Source: Bradysia coprophila
Lineage: Eukaryota; Arthropoda; Insecta; Diptera; Sciaridae
DNA: 64,000 nt
Direction: 5' to 3'
NCBI RefSeq assembly: GCF_014529535.1
Contig: NW_023503474.1
Span: forward strand, 124,001-188,000
The first letter of the stretch is position 1, and the number at the start of each line of letters is the position of its first letter. The notes beneath the pieces are model-generated. The model ran no database searches, was not told the origin of the DNA, and saw only the letters and a program-made list of their open reading frames with translations. Position numbers and translations under genes: made by a program. This document shows, one piece after another, positions 9,062-21,110 of this stretch.

Positions 9062-9608
9062 ACGCTTGGTAATAAGCGTTTCCATCAGGTTTACGTCAAA
9101 CATGAAAAATGTTTGACAGTTGGCCCAACATACATTTTATGTGAACATTTTGCATGGGCCAATTTTTCAAGCATTTTTTATGAACTGTGTACTCATCTTT
9201 AACTCATCACAGTAATTCAAAATTCAGTCACTCACTTCAGCAATGCAAGATGTCAGGCTACAATCGAATCGAAAAGTAAACAATGTGAGTTTCTTTAAAC
9301 AGTGGCTGGTCAAAAATTGTCGATACCGATTATAAAGATCAATCCTTCACAGGCATTGTTCCCTTGAATTGTGAAAGTATGATTTGTGATGAATGAGTTA
9401 AACGTTTCGTATCATCTCGTCATTAAACTGACTATATATTGACATAAGCAGAAGACGCACCAATGGGAGTATATTATGTTCTCCACGGCCATACAAAATG
9501 TTCAAACCATTTTGTTCTTGTAAATTTTAATAAATTAGATTAGACGATAAATTGTGATTGAAAGTCCATCCAAAATTCAACCGAATCGACGGAATATCAA
9601 CTGCTTTA
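9062..9608. other. Intergenic; probable decayed 5' exon of gene B
   Basis: A weak hairpin lies near 9103-9178 (TTGGCCCAAC / GCATGGGCCAA). The sequence from 9544 (after GATTAG, ACGATAAATTG) aligns with exon 2 of gene A (after GATTAG, ACGAAATTTTC) and ends in the same phase at GAG|GTGAAT (9614). It carries an in-frame TGA at 9555-9557. No other gene seen. Confidence 0.45.
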
Positions 9609-11008
9609 ATGGAGGTGAATCGGGTTAGAATAATCGTGACTGCTTCAAAGTCCTTTAGAGGCTAATGATGCTAAATAAAACAAATTTTGTGTTTTAGGCG
9701 GACGCCATAACACCGATTGAAATGACGAATACAACCGGAACGAAGCTGAACGACTTGAATGAGTATTGTCTTCTCGAAATATTTTCATGCACTTCTCTGA
9801 CTCCGATCGATCTGTGCTCTTTGGCAGAGACTTGTAAACGCTTCCAACAAATAACACAGCGTGTGTGCGCAAAGGATTTCGACATTTCACGTTCATCAGA
9901 TCGTCTCAGAGTGAGATGCACTTTTAAGAGTATGGAATATTCAAAATCTTATCGTGAGCACAATGTCGAACGAATTTTAGCAAATTTTGGACACTGTCTT
10001 TCAACGCTTTCAATAGGCGAGGGGAATCAATTCGTTGTGAATTTGGTAGGAAAGTATTGTGGCGACGTCACGTTAAAGCGACTCGAAATTCGCAGAATGA
10101 CATATGTTGAAGGCCTCAGATTGCAACTGAAATCATTGTTTCAACGACTGCTGGCGCTTTCTATCATTGATTGTCATCTCCTTGCCGCATCGTCATATTT
10201 CAATTGTGATTCTTTGATTGAATTGGAAATCGTTGACTCGACCGGTTGCATTGCAATTCTGAACAATGATTTTCCGAATTTAAAACGATTCACATTACGT
10301 TATCATACAATGTGGCCGGGTCGTGATGGCTACTACGTCACTGGCGTTGTATCAAGGTTTATCGGCCGCCATAAACTAAGAGTTCTTCATCTGGATTCAA
10401 TGTCGGTATGCCTCAGCGAAGATCTTCTAGATTTAATCCTTAACAGCGAGGAATTGGAGGAATTGACTTTACAAAGCTTGAAGAGGGAGAGGTCACTTGA
10501 TGTTTTAAATCAGAAAAATTTGTCAAGCTTCAGGAAACTTAACGTTGACATTACCTTTGACAATTACAATCACATCTCTGCACTTTTGCAAGCATCAACG
10601 TCGTTGGAAACAATAGAAATCACTTTTGTGAACACCATTCCCATTCGTGTGTTCGATGTTCTATCGCAACAGCAGCATTTACGTGAATTGACTTTGAATT
10701 ATTACTCCTTTGAACGCATTCAATGGTCAATCTTAGCTCAAATTCGAAAACTTACCCTATTCACGCCAAGGAATGCATTTGGGGCCGATCTTATCAACAT
10801 AGTAAGTCAATTGACAAATTTGGAAGAATTTGAATTTGAGGATTATTGGGATAGAGACGAATTTGTTCTGGCTGAAGGAGATTTTGATCGAATTGTTAAA
10901 ATTGTTGAACGAAGGCCGAATGTGCTGACATTGAAGTGCAGGCATAGATTTACCTTGTCGGAGAATTGTGATAGAGGTAAGAAGGTCAAATTGATAAAAA
11001 TAAACTAG
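9609..11008 (+). CDS. F-box/LRR protein, gene B
   Basis: Paralogue of gene A on the same strand, about 4.4 kb downstream. The main exon is open from acceptor GTTTTAG at 9697 to the stop at 11008 and starts ADAITPIEMTN, matching gene A. An ATGGAG mini-exon (9609-9614, donor GAG|GTGAAT) joins it in frame and would give MEADAITPIEMTN. The methionine at 9722 is the conservative start (428 residues). The F-box lies at residues 8-50 of that form (LNEYCLLEIFS, LAETCKRFQQI). LRR-like segments follow to about residue 410 (LEELTLQSL, LRELTLNYY, FRKLNVDI). Expected role: SCF substrate adaptor of unknown target. Large tracts are shared with gene A, for example LSQQQHLR. The upstream exon carries a stop, so transcription may begin at a different place from gene A. 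Confidence 0.85.
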
Positions 11009-11289
11009 ACGACGATCAAGAGCCCACAAATTTGTTTCAATTATTCATCTACCGTGTAGATTCTACTGTCTCGAAAGACAAAAATCGAGTGGGAAAGTGA
11101 ACGAAACTGAAAGGATCAAAGGAAAAAAAAACAGAGCGCACTTGGCGGAATTGTTATTTTTCGCAACACTTGGCTTTTTACAAGAAATTCTAACTGGACG
11201 AACATTTTGGGATACAAATACTAAGTGTCCTAGAAGTTGACAGCTCATGGCAAAGCGATCATTCGGGCGATTTTTTTAAAATAACAAAT
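11009..11289. other. 3' flank of gene B
   Basis: No coding region. AT-rich sequence between the gene B stop and the Copia remnant. Confidence 0.35.
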
Positions 11290-12053
11290 TCACAAATGCG
11301 CAGATCTATGCACCATTGTAAACCATTGACATCGCGATGATATTACCGCTATTACCGTCACAAGCATGACATCTTTTGGATTTTTTCTCTCTAAAAACGA
11401 TTTGTTTCACCTCAAGATTGCTTTCGTTCCATCCACTCTTTGTACTCCTCACAACTTTGTTTGAAATGACATTTCTTTTCACAAAAGAAGCATATAATAT
11501 CATCCTTACGAGTAGATTTAGAATTCAATTCTTTCTTTGATCAATTTTGAGCAAACAACACTCGAAGCTAGTTTGCACTGTAACTCTCTGGTAACGAGCC
11601 AATTAACGTCGTGCTAAGGATAAATTCAGGTTTAAATTTTTCGCCGAGAGCCAACAATTTTTCAAACAACTAATTCATTGCATTGACATGGGCCACCAAA
11701 TCTCCATTTTCTTCCAACTTCTTTGTCAATAATTTTCGCAGAACAGAAACGCGACTGCGAATGTTTGCAGTGTTCTTTAAATGAAATTCCTTCCGTTGGT
11801 TCCATGCTTCCTTGGTTGTGCCTAAAATTTGAATTTCAAGTGAACGAGTCGATGAAAAAATGAACCGAAAAATATATTTCAATGAATGTGTTTTTTGATC
11901 TTTTTCAGTCCATGCTTCGGTAACTGGATCATGTACATTTACCTTGAAGACTTTCCAATAGCCTCTTCCTATAGGTAGCATTTCCATCTTGTAACACCAG
12001 TTGAATCAATTATTTCCATTTAATTTCGTCAACGACAAGATGTTCAATTCCAT
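11290..12053 (-). pseudogene. Copia-type retrotransposon gag/protease remnant
   Basis: On the minus strand the frame begins at the ATG at 12053 (MELNILSLTKLNGNN, then a stop, then FNWCYKMEMLPIG). It continues through a 105-codon open stretch with the UBN2/Gag signature of Copia elements (AWTEKDQK, GTTKEAWNQRKEF, RRKL-like SVLRKLLTKKLEENGD). It then reads GEKFKPEFILSTTLIGSLPESY and a CCHC zinc knuckle, CFFCEKKCHFKQSC (C-x2-C-x4-H-x4-C). A degraded WCID block near 11310 occupies the place of the protease DSGA motif. Stops and frame changes show it is dead. Integrase and reverse transcriptase are absent. A second short fragment of the same gag lies inside a MITE near 31145-31215. Confidence 0.8.
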
Positions 12054-12073
12054 TTCTACATAGTTTTATTACT

Positions 12074-12090
12074 AAACTGGGCCCATAACC
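12074..12090 (-). other. Primer binding site of the Copia remnant
   Basis: On the minus strand the sequence is GGTTATGGGCCCAGTTT, the Copia-type primer binding site that pairs with part of initiator tRNA-Met. It lies 20 bp upstream of the gag ATG, at the expected place. Confidence 0.7.
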
Positions 12091-12170
12091 TGTTAGATAT
12101 ATTATTTCTGCAGCGAGACAATAAAACTTCTTCTTTTATGAATGAAAGATTCAGAATAAATGTTCTAACA
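12091..12170 (-). repeat. Candidate terminal repeat of the Copia remnant
   Basis: Directly outside the primer binding site the sequence begins TGTTAGA on the plus strand and ends TTCTAACA about 80 bp later, giving TG...CA ends as in an LTR. Eighty bases is very short for a Copia LTR, and no second copy was found in the window, so this may be a truncated or coincidental structure. Confidence 0.3.
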
Positions 12171-13339
12171 ATGTTCAATAAAGGCTAACGTGATTGAATT
12201 AACTTAATTATAAATTATGAGAATGCTAAGTCTACCAATTTCGGCCAGTTCCGCTGAACCTTCATCCAATGAACCTTCATCCAATGAACCTTCATCCCTT
12301 GAACGTGTCAATTGTGGACTGCATCCAACAATAGAAAAATTTAAATTGGAAACCTATGCAATGCGTTATCGATCGATCATATTATAGGTGAAACGACGAT
12401 CGTGCTTTCAGCAATCATTTCTTACAAATCGAAATAATTTTTTTTTGTTTATTTAATGCGCAAAAATATTTAAATTAAAATTTTATTCAGAACAAATAAC
12501 ACGACGAGAGAGACGCGACGGAAAACTTAGTAGAAAGATGTTAAGTAAAAAGGTAAGATTGGAATTTTTTTACGCTGTCTCGTCGGCGCCAAAAAATAAT
12601 TTACCATTCAAAATATGTTGACATTATTTTTCGTGCTGTTATGGCCTTAACATTGAATTTACACGATAAAAATGTTGGCGAAGAATGAAACGAATTAAAT
12701 GAAGAAGCAAAGATAAAAAAGTCAGCATCAACAACAACTCTTCTTCGGAAAGAAATGAGAGCTGAGAAATCCGTTTTTTTTTTGTGTGTGTATGTGTTCG
12801 TTCATCTGGCTTGTTTTTGAATTTGTAAGATTTTGTTTGAAAACAAACTACCGGTATAATAACCATCAGCTATAAAAACGACCTTAACCAAAGGCCATTT
12901 GAGAGTGTCGTGTTTTCTGCATTATATAAGAAATGAATCATTTTACATTTTTGTGTTATTTTCGATCCGAATGGAATGCGAAAATCGTCACCACTCTAGC
13001 AAGTGAAATTTTTAACGTATTACAACGTTCAACATATTACAGTTAGGTAATTATAACTTCCTTAGTTGTAGTGTCACTTAAATTCAATTACAATTGAACG
13101 AAGAGCTTAAAGCTTTGTTAGTTAAGCTTTTTCATTTTGATGGTAACAACACAATAGAATTAGATTGTGAGATATAAATGGGTCGCTGAATTTTCAGCTT
13201 ATTTATGTAGCTTTTGAGATGTTGGCTACAAACTGTATAGCCGACCTAAATAAATTTTAAAATCCACATTTCTCAACCGATGGCGGCGTTTGAAAGTCTG
13301 AACGAAAATAAAAGTCTAACCAGTCTAACTGACCTTACA
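12171..13339. other. Gene-free stretch with a 15-bp triplication
   Basis: GAACCTTCATCCAAT is repeated three times in tandem at 12256-12300; the third unit is slightly changed. A purine-rich segment near 12500-12560 and a GT-rich tract at 12780-12797 are simple sequence. No convincing open frame. Confidence 0.4.
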
Positions 13340-13422
13340 CACAGCAACGTCCGTATCGAATTTCTTTTGTACTAAGTATCATATAGAACAATAGAACAAT
13401 AGAAATTCGATACGTCGCTGTG
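13340..13422. mobile_element. MITE family M2, copy 1 (83 bp)
   Basis: Inverted repeat beginning CACAGCAACGTCCGTATCGA and ending TCGATACGTCGCTGTG. A second copy with the same ends lies at 27300-27381, where it is inserted in a LINE fragment. Confidence 0.8.
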
Positions 13423-15390
13423 AAAGTGGAACCGAAGTAAAGCTTTTGTCGTAAGCGATATTAACGTGCAGTTCAAAATGGCAAAAAGAATTTTCCTCGT
13501 TGAGATCGTCCTCTTCACTGGAGGAACATATTGTCTGAAGGATTAATCTGTTGAAAGTCTAGTGTCACGTCGGAAAACTCTATCGTTTGAAAGCTGTTGT
13601 TGGTTCAATTGAAAAGCGGTTCTTTTGAAAGCTTAGTTTAGTTTATTTATTTATGTCATAATATGAGTAAGGCCTGTGAGCCTTTTTTAGTACATATTAC
13701 AGTAGGATGTCAATCAACGCAAGATTAATAATTTAATAGCTTTTGCTATTTGAGTTTGTACAGAGTTAAGTACAGTTGAAGGCGCCGTACTTCGCAATGG
13801 CCTTGATCAATTCAAGACCGGAGATTTGCAGTTTGGAAGGTAAGGTAAGATGATGTGATGTACGAGGCGAGAGTTGATTGATGTAAATGGAATCGGCATT
13901 TTATGAGGTTGAGTGTGTTTCCCAGCGCTGTCTTGTCTACTATTGTTATTCCCTAAGATTCATTCCTATCAATCAGAATTATGTTAGACAAGTCAAAACT
14001 ATCTTTATGACGATTTACATGTTCGAATGCGTTCATATTTGATCCACTGATCCACTGATGACGATCACGATTGCAATCTGAGGCCAAAAGTTTCTTTTCG
14101 ATACAAAAATCAGCAGTTTGCGTTTAGTGGCTTTCTGTTACTGTCTTGACGTTGCCTTTCGTGCTTGTCTTCTGTGTTTGGGAGTTGCTTTTTCGATAAT
14201 CCTAACATCGTCGATAAATCTGTACAAAAGCCACAAAGTTAAAGAGATCGTTATATCAAAATCGTGGAGGATTGTTTGTCATGGTTTTCGTGTTTGTCAT
14301 TGATTTCCGGTTGTACTAATCAAGCCTGTTGAATCATTTGAATTTTGAGTGAAGGAGTGGGAGAGGAGTGAGACCCATAACCCAGGAAGTCGAAAAATAA
14401 ATTTCTTCGCTACCTTATATGCAGAGGAATGATAATATGGCGACTACGACGTCGCTACGAAACGACTACGTGAATTTACTGCTTAAAACTCAAAACTGCT
14501 GTCGTTGACAATGTAACTAAATGAACTTAACACTTAATTCGTCCAGAACACGTTCTCGGTTTATTGAAATTTAAAATTGAAAATTTAATTTTCTCTAATG
14601 ACATTGATCCCACTCGCAATTGCTGGAATTAGCAATTTTTTAAGGAGTGTGATGTGATAAAATTTGCAACAAAATGACCACATAAAACTTTAATTGCCCG
14701 GAGAGTATTAGCTCTGAACAATCGCATAAAAAGCAACAAAATATTTATTTTAAATGTTTTAAGCGCACACACGTTTCCACTATTATTGCCAGCAAATTAT
14801 TTTTAGTATTTTCTTAAACCATCTTCCGAAAACGTCCTTGACGACCTTTACGTGTTTGAACCGACCTCTTGAGGTCGACAACATAAAGGCAGAACCGGTA
14901 TATCGACAATCGTGAAAAATAGCGTTGTGTTTCGTTCATGTAAATGAGTACGCATATACACACACCAACCGCAAAACCGTAAATTGATTGAATTTGAAAC
15001 ATCTTCGTGCTAATTGTTACAACTTATTTGTACGAGTGTGGACGCCTTTTAATGAAGCTTAAGTAGAAGCATGTGTACTGCAGAATTAGATGCAAATTAA
15101 TTTGTTGACTTTGCTCATTTTTACTTGATTAGAGTCTGATAAAATGTCGCTGTCTCAATGAACACTAAACCAATTTGATATAATTGTAAAACGTGTGCAA
15201 ACAGAGTGTCGCCTCGGCGGTCGGGTTCTTCAATTATAGGCTTCTTGTGAAAGACAAAATGAGATTTAGATTAGCAAAAAAAGTCGACAAAATACATTGT
15301 TTGAGCTGATACAATTCAAGCCATACGAAAACTGGACGAGAAACCAGAATTTTTTAAACTTTACATGCGATTTTTTAACCCACAAAAATC
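13423..15390. other. Long gene-free stretch
   Basis: No coding region or RNA gene recognised on either strand. Short open frames (for example 14118-14303 and 14814-15002) have no family signature and biased composition. Confidence 0.35.
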
Positions 15391-16408
15391 TTTTTATGTT
15401 CACAGAAGCGTTTAAGGTCACAGAACCGTTTGATGTTTAGAAAAGCTTTTGATGTTCACAGGAGCTTTTGATGTCTGTGACTTTTTATGTTTACAGAAGC
15501 TTTTATGGTTACAGAACCGTTTGATGTTCATATAAGCTTTTGATGTTCACAGAAGCCTTTATGGTTACAGAAGCTTTTGATATTAACATATGCTTTTTAT
15601 GTACACAGTAGCTTTGATGGTCACAGAACCGTTTGATGTTTACATAAGCTTTTGATGTTCACAGAAGCTTTTGATGTTCACAGACGTTTTTTATGTTTAC
15701 AGAAGCTTTTGATGTTCACAGACGCTTTTTATGTACACAGTAGCTTTGATGTTCACAGAACCGTTTGACGTTTGCAGAACCGTTTAATGTTTACATAAGC
15801 TTTTGATGTATACAGAAACTTTTGATGATCACAGACGCTTTTTATGTACACAGTAGCTTTGATGGTCACAGAACCGTTTGATGTTTGCAGAACCGTTTGA
15901 TGTTTACATAAGCTTTTGATGTTCACAGAAACTTTCGATGTTCACAGAAGCTTTTGATGTTCACAGACGCTTTTTATGTTTACAAAGCTTTTATGGTTAC
16001 AGAACCCTTTGATGTTTACAAAAGCTTTTGATGTTCACATAAGCTTTTGATGTTCTCATAAGCTTTTGATGTTTACATAAGCTTTTTATGTTCACAGAAA
16101 CTTTGACAGTTACAGAACCGTTTGATATTTACATAAGCTTTTGATGTTCACAGGAGCTTTTGATGTTCACAGGAGCTTTTGATGTTCACAGAAGCTTTTG
16201 ATGTTTACAGATCCGTTTAATGTTCACATAACCGTTTGATACACACAGAAACTTTTGATGTTCACATACGTTTTGATGTTCACTGACGCTTCTATGGTCA
16301 CAGATCCTAACAGAAGTTTTTGATGGTCGCAGAACCGTCTGATGTTCACAGATGTTCACAGGAGCTTTTAATGTTCTCACACGCTTTTTATGTTGACTGA
16401 AGCTTTTT
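15391..16408. repeat. Minisatellite of about 19-bp units
   Basis: Roughly fifty head-to-tail units close to CACAGAAGCTTTTGATGTT, with many substituted versions (GAACCGTTTGATG, GACGCTTTTTATG, ATAAGCTTTTGATG). Variants are interspersed rather than graded, suggesting local unequal exchange. Degenerate outliers continue to about 16470. Most units contain AAGCTT. Not coding. Confidence 0.95.
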
Positions 16409-17887
16409 CACTGGCTAATCTTAAATTGTTAGAAATTGCGGTTTTTAAATCCACAAAAGCTTTTCATTTTCGAATGAGTTTTCAAGTCGATGACTCCACA
16501 GAGAGACTTTTATCATTACAATATTACAACAACTACAGAGAAAACTTTGTCACAAGAACGTTTTAGTCTTGCGATAGCTTTTTAGCTTTACAAAGGCTGT
16601 TTCATTTCAGCCTCATCATGCATTCTTGACATTTTTCAACTGACACCGTAATATAATTGTTCCTCAGAATTTGATTTTGAACAGTGGAATGAATTGCAAC
16701 GCATGAGAATGGAAACCATTGGGACAATTTGACGTAGCGGTAATTACATCCTTACAATTTTGAATTTTCAGCGCATTTACATCGTCAATACAATGATGTC
16801 ACCAAAAAAATGTAATTTTCGGTCTCTTCCTCAGTATCGTTATGTCTCTTTTTCGCTTGTTATTCACTTTAAATATTTATAAATAAAAAACGCTAAATTT
16901 ATGCTGTTTTATCAGCTGTCTATTAATATAATTGCTGATCGCTACTTTACTTCCGATCAACAACAGTTTTTTTCCAGATGGAATTTTACCAACAAAAAAC
17001 CTAAACAAAAGACAAACCATCTGAACACCAAAGCGATAAACAACTGTGTCTCTATCACATTACCTCTGTCCATCAATAATGGTTTTATTTATAGCAACAG
17101 ATTAAGTTAATTAATAAACTCACCGTTTGCTAATACATTTACCACAGTACCTACATAACAACACTGTCTAGTCACGTATGGCCAAAAAAAACAAAGGGAA
17201 TCTTCGATAATCTTAACCGCTAGACAAACGAAAAAAACATGTCTCGCAAACCTTAAAGTCAATAAACAACAAGATTAGTCATATGGATGGATTAAGAGAT
17301 TTTGAAAACAATTCAATAGAAACGCAAAGAACCATCATAAATCAATCGTAAACATCGATAACAGAGAGGTGTTACCGAGAGTCCATTTTTAGGCTTGTGC
17401 CATGCATAATCCTTGGATCGATTAAATTTTACTAATCTTTTTTTTCCCACTAATTACCTCGGAAGCTCATTAAAATTCAATTCTTTTGTGTTCTATTGAT
17501 AGGTTTTTTGTTGCGCGAAAAAAAACAACAAAGTTTTGCCCAAAAATCTTAAGTCGAAATCTACCTATCAACAGCGGGTGATATTTAAAAAAAGATTTTT
17601 GATTTTGAGGAAGCAATAAATTTTTGTTTGTCGTTTCGGACGATTCCGCTGAAATATCAAAGATTAGGATTTACGATGTTTGCATCAAATTATTTATTGG
17701 AGAGAAACGTCTTTGCACAATTTCAGCGAGTAGTTCGAAGTAACGTGTTTTGTAACCCTTGGTTTCAACAGATTTTATTTTCGTCAATTGATAGTTCAAA
17801 AACAGCGAAAAGGGTTTTCCACTGAGAAGGTAGAACCAGAATGCGGTCGAAATGACTGCGAAAATTTACTCATCTCAAAGTAGTTAT
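16409..17887. other. Gene-free stretch
   Basis: AT-rich, with no convincing open frame, RNA gene or strong inverted repeat. Short frames at 16901-17110 and 17628-17825 lack any family signature. Confidence 0.35.
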
Positions 17888-18059
17888 GCTGAAAACAAAC
17901 GAGACATTGAAAACGTGTTTTGGTCCTAGTTTTCATTGACAAATGCAGCAATCGTAATTTTCGATAGAGAAATTTTTAACTTTATTTGACAGTTGAGACA
18001 ATTTCGTCATGAAAACAAGGACCATGGAACATGTTTTGAATGCCTCGTTTGTTTTCAGC
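17888..18059. repeat. Foldback, about 172 bp
   Basis: GCTGAAAACAAACGAGACAT pairs with GCCTCGTTTGTTTTCAGC. The inner part (GTTTTGGTCCTAGTTTTCAT with ATGAAAACAAGGACC) also pairs. The small overlapping frames here are palindrome by-products. Confidence 0.75.
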
Positions 18060-18535
18060 ATTAGCAACAAATTCATGTCTTTGAGTGGTTTTCTTAAATT
18101 CCAAAAGTTCCACTTTTTTACACTCTGTCCACAATACACTATACATAATACACGCGCGCAATCGCGCATGCATGCATGCAGTAACTTCGAGTAAATATTA
18201 TAGCCTAGTACTCATGTAATCGTTTGCAACGAGAAGTTATGGACAAAAAAATTTTCACGGAAATTGGGTTTTCCGATCGGAATAGCAATTCATATGAAAA
18301 CCTTCAAAGTCCAATACCTCCGAAAATCCAATATTTTTTGACAAATTTCTTCTCTTCTGTCTTCTGGAAAGTATGGCTCATTACCGATATTTCATGGAAG
18401 AACCTTTTTTTGAAGGAGTGTCCTGGAAAATTCATCAACTTTGAAGCCATTTAATCAATTTCTTTCGAAACATTCAATTTAAGCAGAGTCCTTCGCTAAA
18501 ACACAGCATATTATCAATCCACAAAATCCACCGCA
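18060..18535. other. Gene-free stretch
   Basis: Contains a short alternating CGCGCAATCGCGCATGCATG tract near 18153-18180. No coding feature recognised. Confidence 0.35.
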
Positions 18536-18766
18536 TACAGTTTGTTCATTTCATTTTTACACAGTTTCTAAAGATTGTCGATATGTCAGAGTTTTTAATG
18601 TACCCAGTCAATTAAGTTCTTCCCAAATTGCGCAATATTTGAATTCGCGATAGAAATTTTAAATTTTGCGCCAAAAATTCATAATTTGGGAAGAACTTCA
18701 TTGACTGGGTACATTTAAAACTCTGACATATCTAAAACTATGTAAAAATGACATGAACAAACTGTA
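18536..18766. mobile_element. Foldback element of about 231 bp
   Basis: TACAGTTTGTTCATTTCATT pairs with ATGAACAAACTGTA at the other end. The inner arms TGTCAGAGTTTTTAATGTAC and GTACATTTAAAACTCTGACA also pair. The inner module ATTGACTGGG(T/A)ACAT recurs at 30898-30912 and 44058-44076, so it is part of a dispersed family. Confidence 0.75.
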
Positions 18767-19152
18767 TTATGTCAGGTTTCAGGTGGATTCTATGTGTGGG
18801 TTGAAAAGTAGAAAGGAAAAAGTTTCTAAGCTATTTCCGTCTAGTGCAGACTCTAGCGTGTATGAGTATAATGTCCAATGCTCTTCAAAGTTTGTAGCCT
18901 TATGTTGGAGCAGTTGACTTTGTGGAATGAACAAAATGTGAGAGAAAACTCGACGCAAATTCGATTTTCATAGCAAATCTGTTTGAATTCAAACTTGATG
19001 TTCCGATCTAACTACTGAAATATAAATTGTCATTTGGAAACATTTGCGCTCATTTCCCAAAATCTAAACATTATGAATTAAAAGTTCTTCGTCAAATCAG
19101 TCTATGATTGAGTTATACAAAGAACTTCCTTATCTTTGACGTGGAAAATTAT
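18767..19152. other. Gene-free stretch
   Basis: Nothing coding or structurally distinctive seen. Confidence 0.3.
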
Positions 19153-19376
19153 CAGAGAGATGCTAAGATGACGGCTGGGACGCCGTTATGTTAATTTTGA
19201 CACCGATTCCGTTTCTCGAATCATCGTAGTCAAAAATTAATTATTTTGTAAGCAACCGACCAATTTTGCAAATAGTCAGCCATTATTGGCATTTCATTCG
19301 TTATATATGGAAAAGGTCCAGATTTTATATCTATCCGTCGAAATGGCGTCCCAGCAGTTATCTTAGCATCCTTCTG
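19153..19376. mobile_element. Foldback family F1, diverged copy
   Basis: CAGAGAGATGCTAAGATGAC and GGCTGGGACGCC pair with GGCGTCCCAGCAGTTATCTT and AGCATCCTTCTG. The arms resemble the inner arms of the element at 7421-7836 (ATGCTAATATGACGACTGGG). Confidence 0.7.
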
Positions 19377-20234
19377 CAAATTATCGATGATTTCTTTGTG
19401 GCATCATAGTTAAGGGAACTATTAGGGATTTACTGATAAATGGGATGACTACTACACGTTTCTTGGCAATTACAATCACACACTTCGTATTTCAAATTTT
19501 GACCATCGGTATGAGTCAGCAGACATCATTTCAATGTAGCATCACTTATTAAAAGTAGAGAGCCGGACACCGATGAGAGCCCATACAAGTCAGAAATTCT
19601 TTGCATAAACTTAACCCAAATTGAACCGTGAGGATTGTGCTTGAGACGAAATTATTCTCCACGCGAAATATTTTAAGTGAAAAAAAAAATTCCAAAAATG
19701 TTGATCGACACATTCATTGACGATATATCGATGAATAAACATAAATTCACACAGAGGCCCCAACATTTTGTGTACATCATTAATCTTTCACAGACAAATT
19801 GAATAATTTGACGTTAATTTGCTGAAATAGCAAAGGCAATAAATAACAAGCACTCAATAACAGCATCAGATTGTATAATGGATGAATGGATGTGTGTATG
19901 CTTCTCCAGTAAATAAACATCTGGCGGCATTGAAGTAATTGCGAGCGTAATTGATAGATGCACTCCATTTGAATATGATGCGACAAGGACATCGACCGAC
20001 AATGTATGTATATCTAGTAGAGTGTAGTTTGTACTCGTTAAATTGCCAGGTTGAGTTTCATAAGAACGAGTACGTGCATTGAAATGTGTGCACTCAATGA
20101 ACCTCACGTATGAGAAGTCGGCTGGTGGCCTGAGCCTCCACAAGCATTAAACATTTACTTTTCTTGTAGCGAAGCGAAAGACAAGACAGCTAATTCAAAT
20201 CAATCTTTTGTTATTCTGTCAAACTTGTTAGAAG
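19377..20234. other. Gene-free stretch
   Basis: No supportable gene. A 109-codon minus-strand frame (19814-20143) has no recognisable motif and lies in sequence without codon structure, so I do not call it. Confidence 0.35.
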
Positions 20235-21110
20235 AAAAATAGAAAATTTGGATTAGGTCTCCTTCGCATTGCTATATGCAGGTACAGTAACTATACAGCT
20301 ATCCGTAGCGACGTGAAAGTGATCATATGTAGCTACAGTAACTCTACATCTATCCGTTACGACGTGAAGACCTAAAACGACAGAAAAAACAAAAGGAGAA
20401 TTTGAATTTGGTCTAATTCGCGTCATTATGTGCAGATCTAGCTACCCTTATTGAAGCAACAAAAAAAAACCTAAAACGACAGAAGAACAAAAGAAAAATT
20501 TGAATTAGGTCTCCTTCACATTGCTACATGTAGCTAAAGTAACTCTAGTTACCCTTATCGACGCGAATGAAACCTAAAACGACGACTGAAGAACAAAAGC
20601 AAAGTTTGAATTAGGTCTACTTTGCATTACTATAGTGAGCAGTTTAACGAAATTTTCATAAACTGCTCACGTTTCTCAGAGCCGGTCAAACTGCTACAAC
20701 CAAATGTATATTCTGCTGAAAGTAAACTAAAATCCAGTATTTAAAAATCGCTGTAATGTATGCTTTTCAGCAAAGCACAGATGTTTCTTAAATTAATTCT
20801 CCATCGCGTCACTATATGCAGATACAGATACTTTAACTATACTTACCTAGTGCTGTATGTAGCTACAGTAAGGTTTGATTTCCACTTATCAAAAACAAAC
20901 TCTGTGTGAGAGGTAAAATTGATTTTTTTGAAATTGATCGCTCTCACACGGAGTACTTTTTGTTGAGTGGAAACCATACTTAACTCTACCTACCCTTATC
21001 GACGCGAAAGAGACCTAAGCCAACAGTAGAACAAAAGAAAAATTTGACAACCAAGTCGCGACAAAATTAAGTAAAATTTTAATTAGGTCTTCTTCGCGTC
21101 GTTTTGTATG
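20235..21110. repeat. Array of diverged ~115-bp repeats with nested insertions
   Basis: Repeated modules AATTAGGTCTCCTTCGC, TGTAGCTACAGTAACTCTA, ACCCTTATCGACGCGA and GACCTAAAACGACAGAAGAA recur in that order four to six times. The array is interrupted by a hairpin (20635-20670, GTGAGCAGTTTA...TAAACTGCTCAC) with flanking sequence, and by a MITE at 20871-20980. Not coding. Confidence 0.75.
20871..20980. mobile_element. 110-bp MITE in a TA target
   Basis: The array module CTACAGTAACTCTAC is split here into CTACAGTA and TAACTCTAC, so TA is duplicated on both sides (20869-20870, 20981-20982). The ends (AGGTTTGATTTCCACT and the complement of AGTATGGTTTCCACT) and the inner TGTGTGAGAG / CTCTCACACG pair. 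A TA duplication suggests a Tc1/mariner-type source. Uninterrupted array units show the empty site. Confidence 0.8.

Noticed and set aside
19814-20143. 109-codon minus-strand open frame
   Set aside because: No domain or family resemblance; overlapping frames on the same strand are equally open, as expected by chance in this composition.
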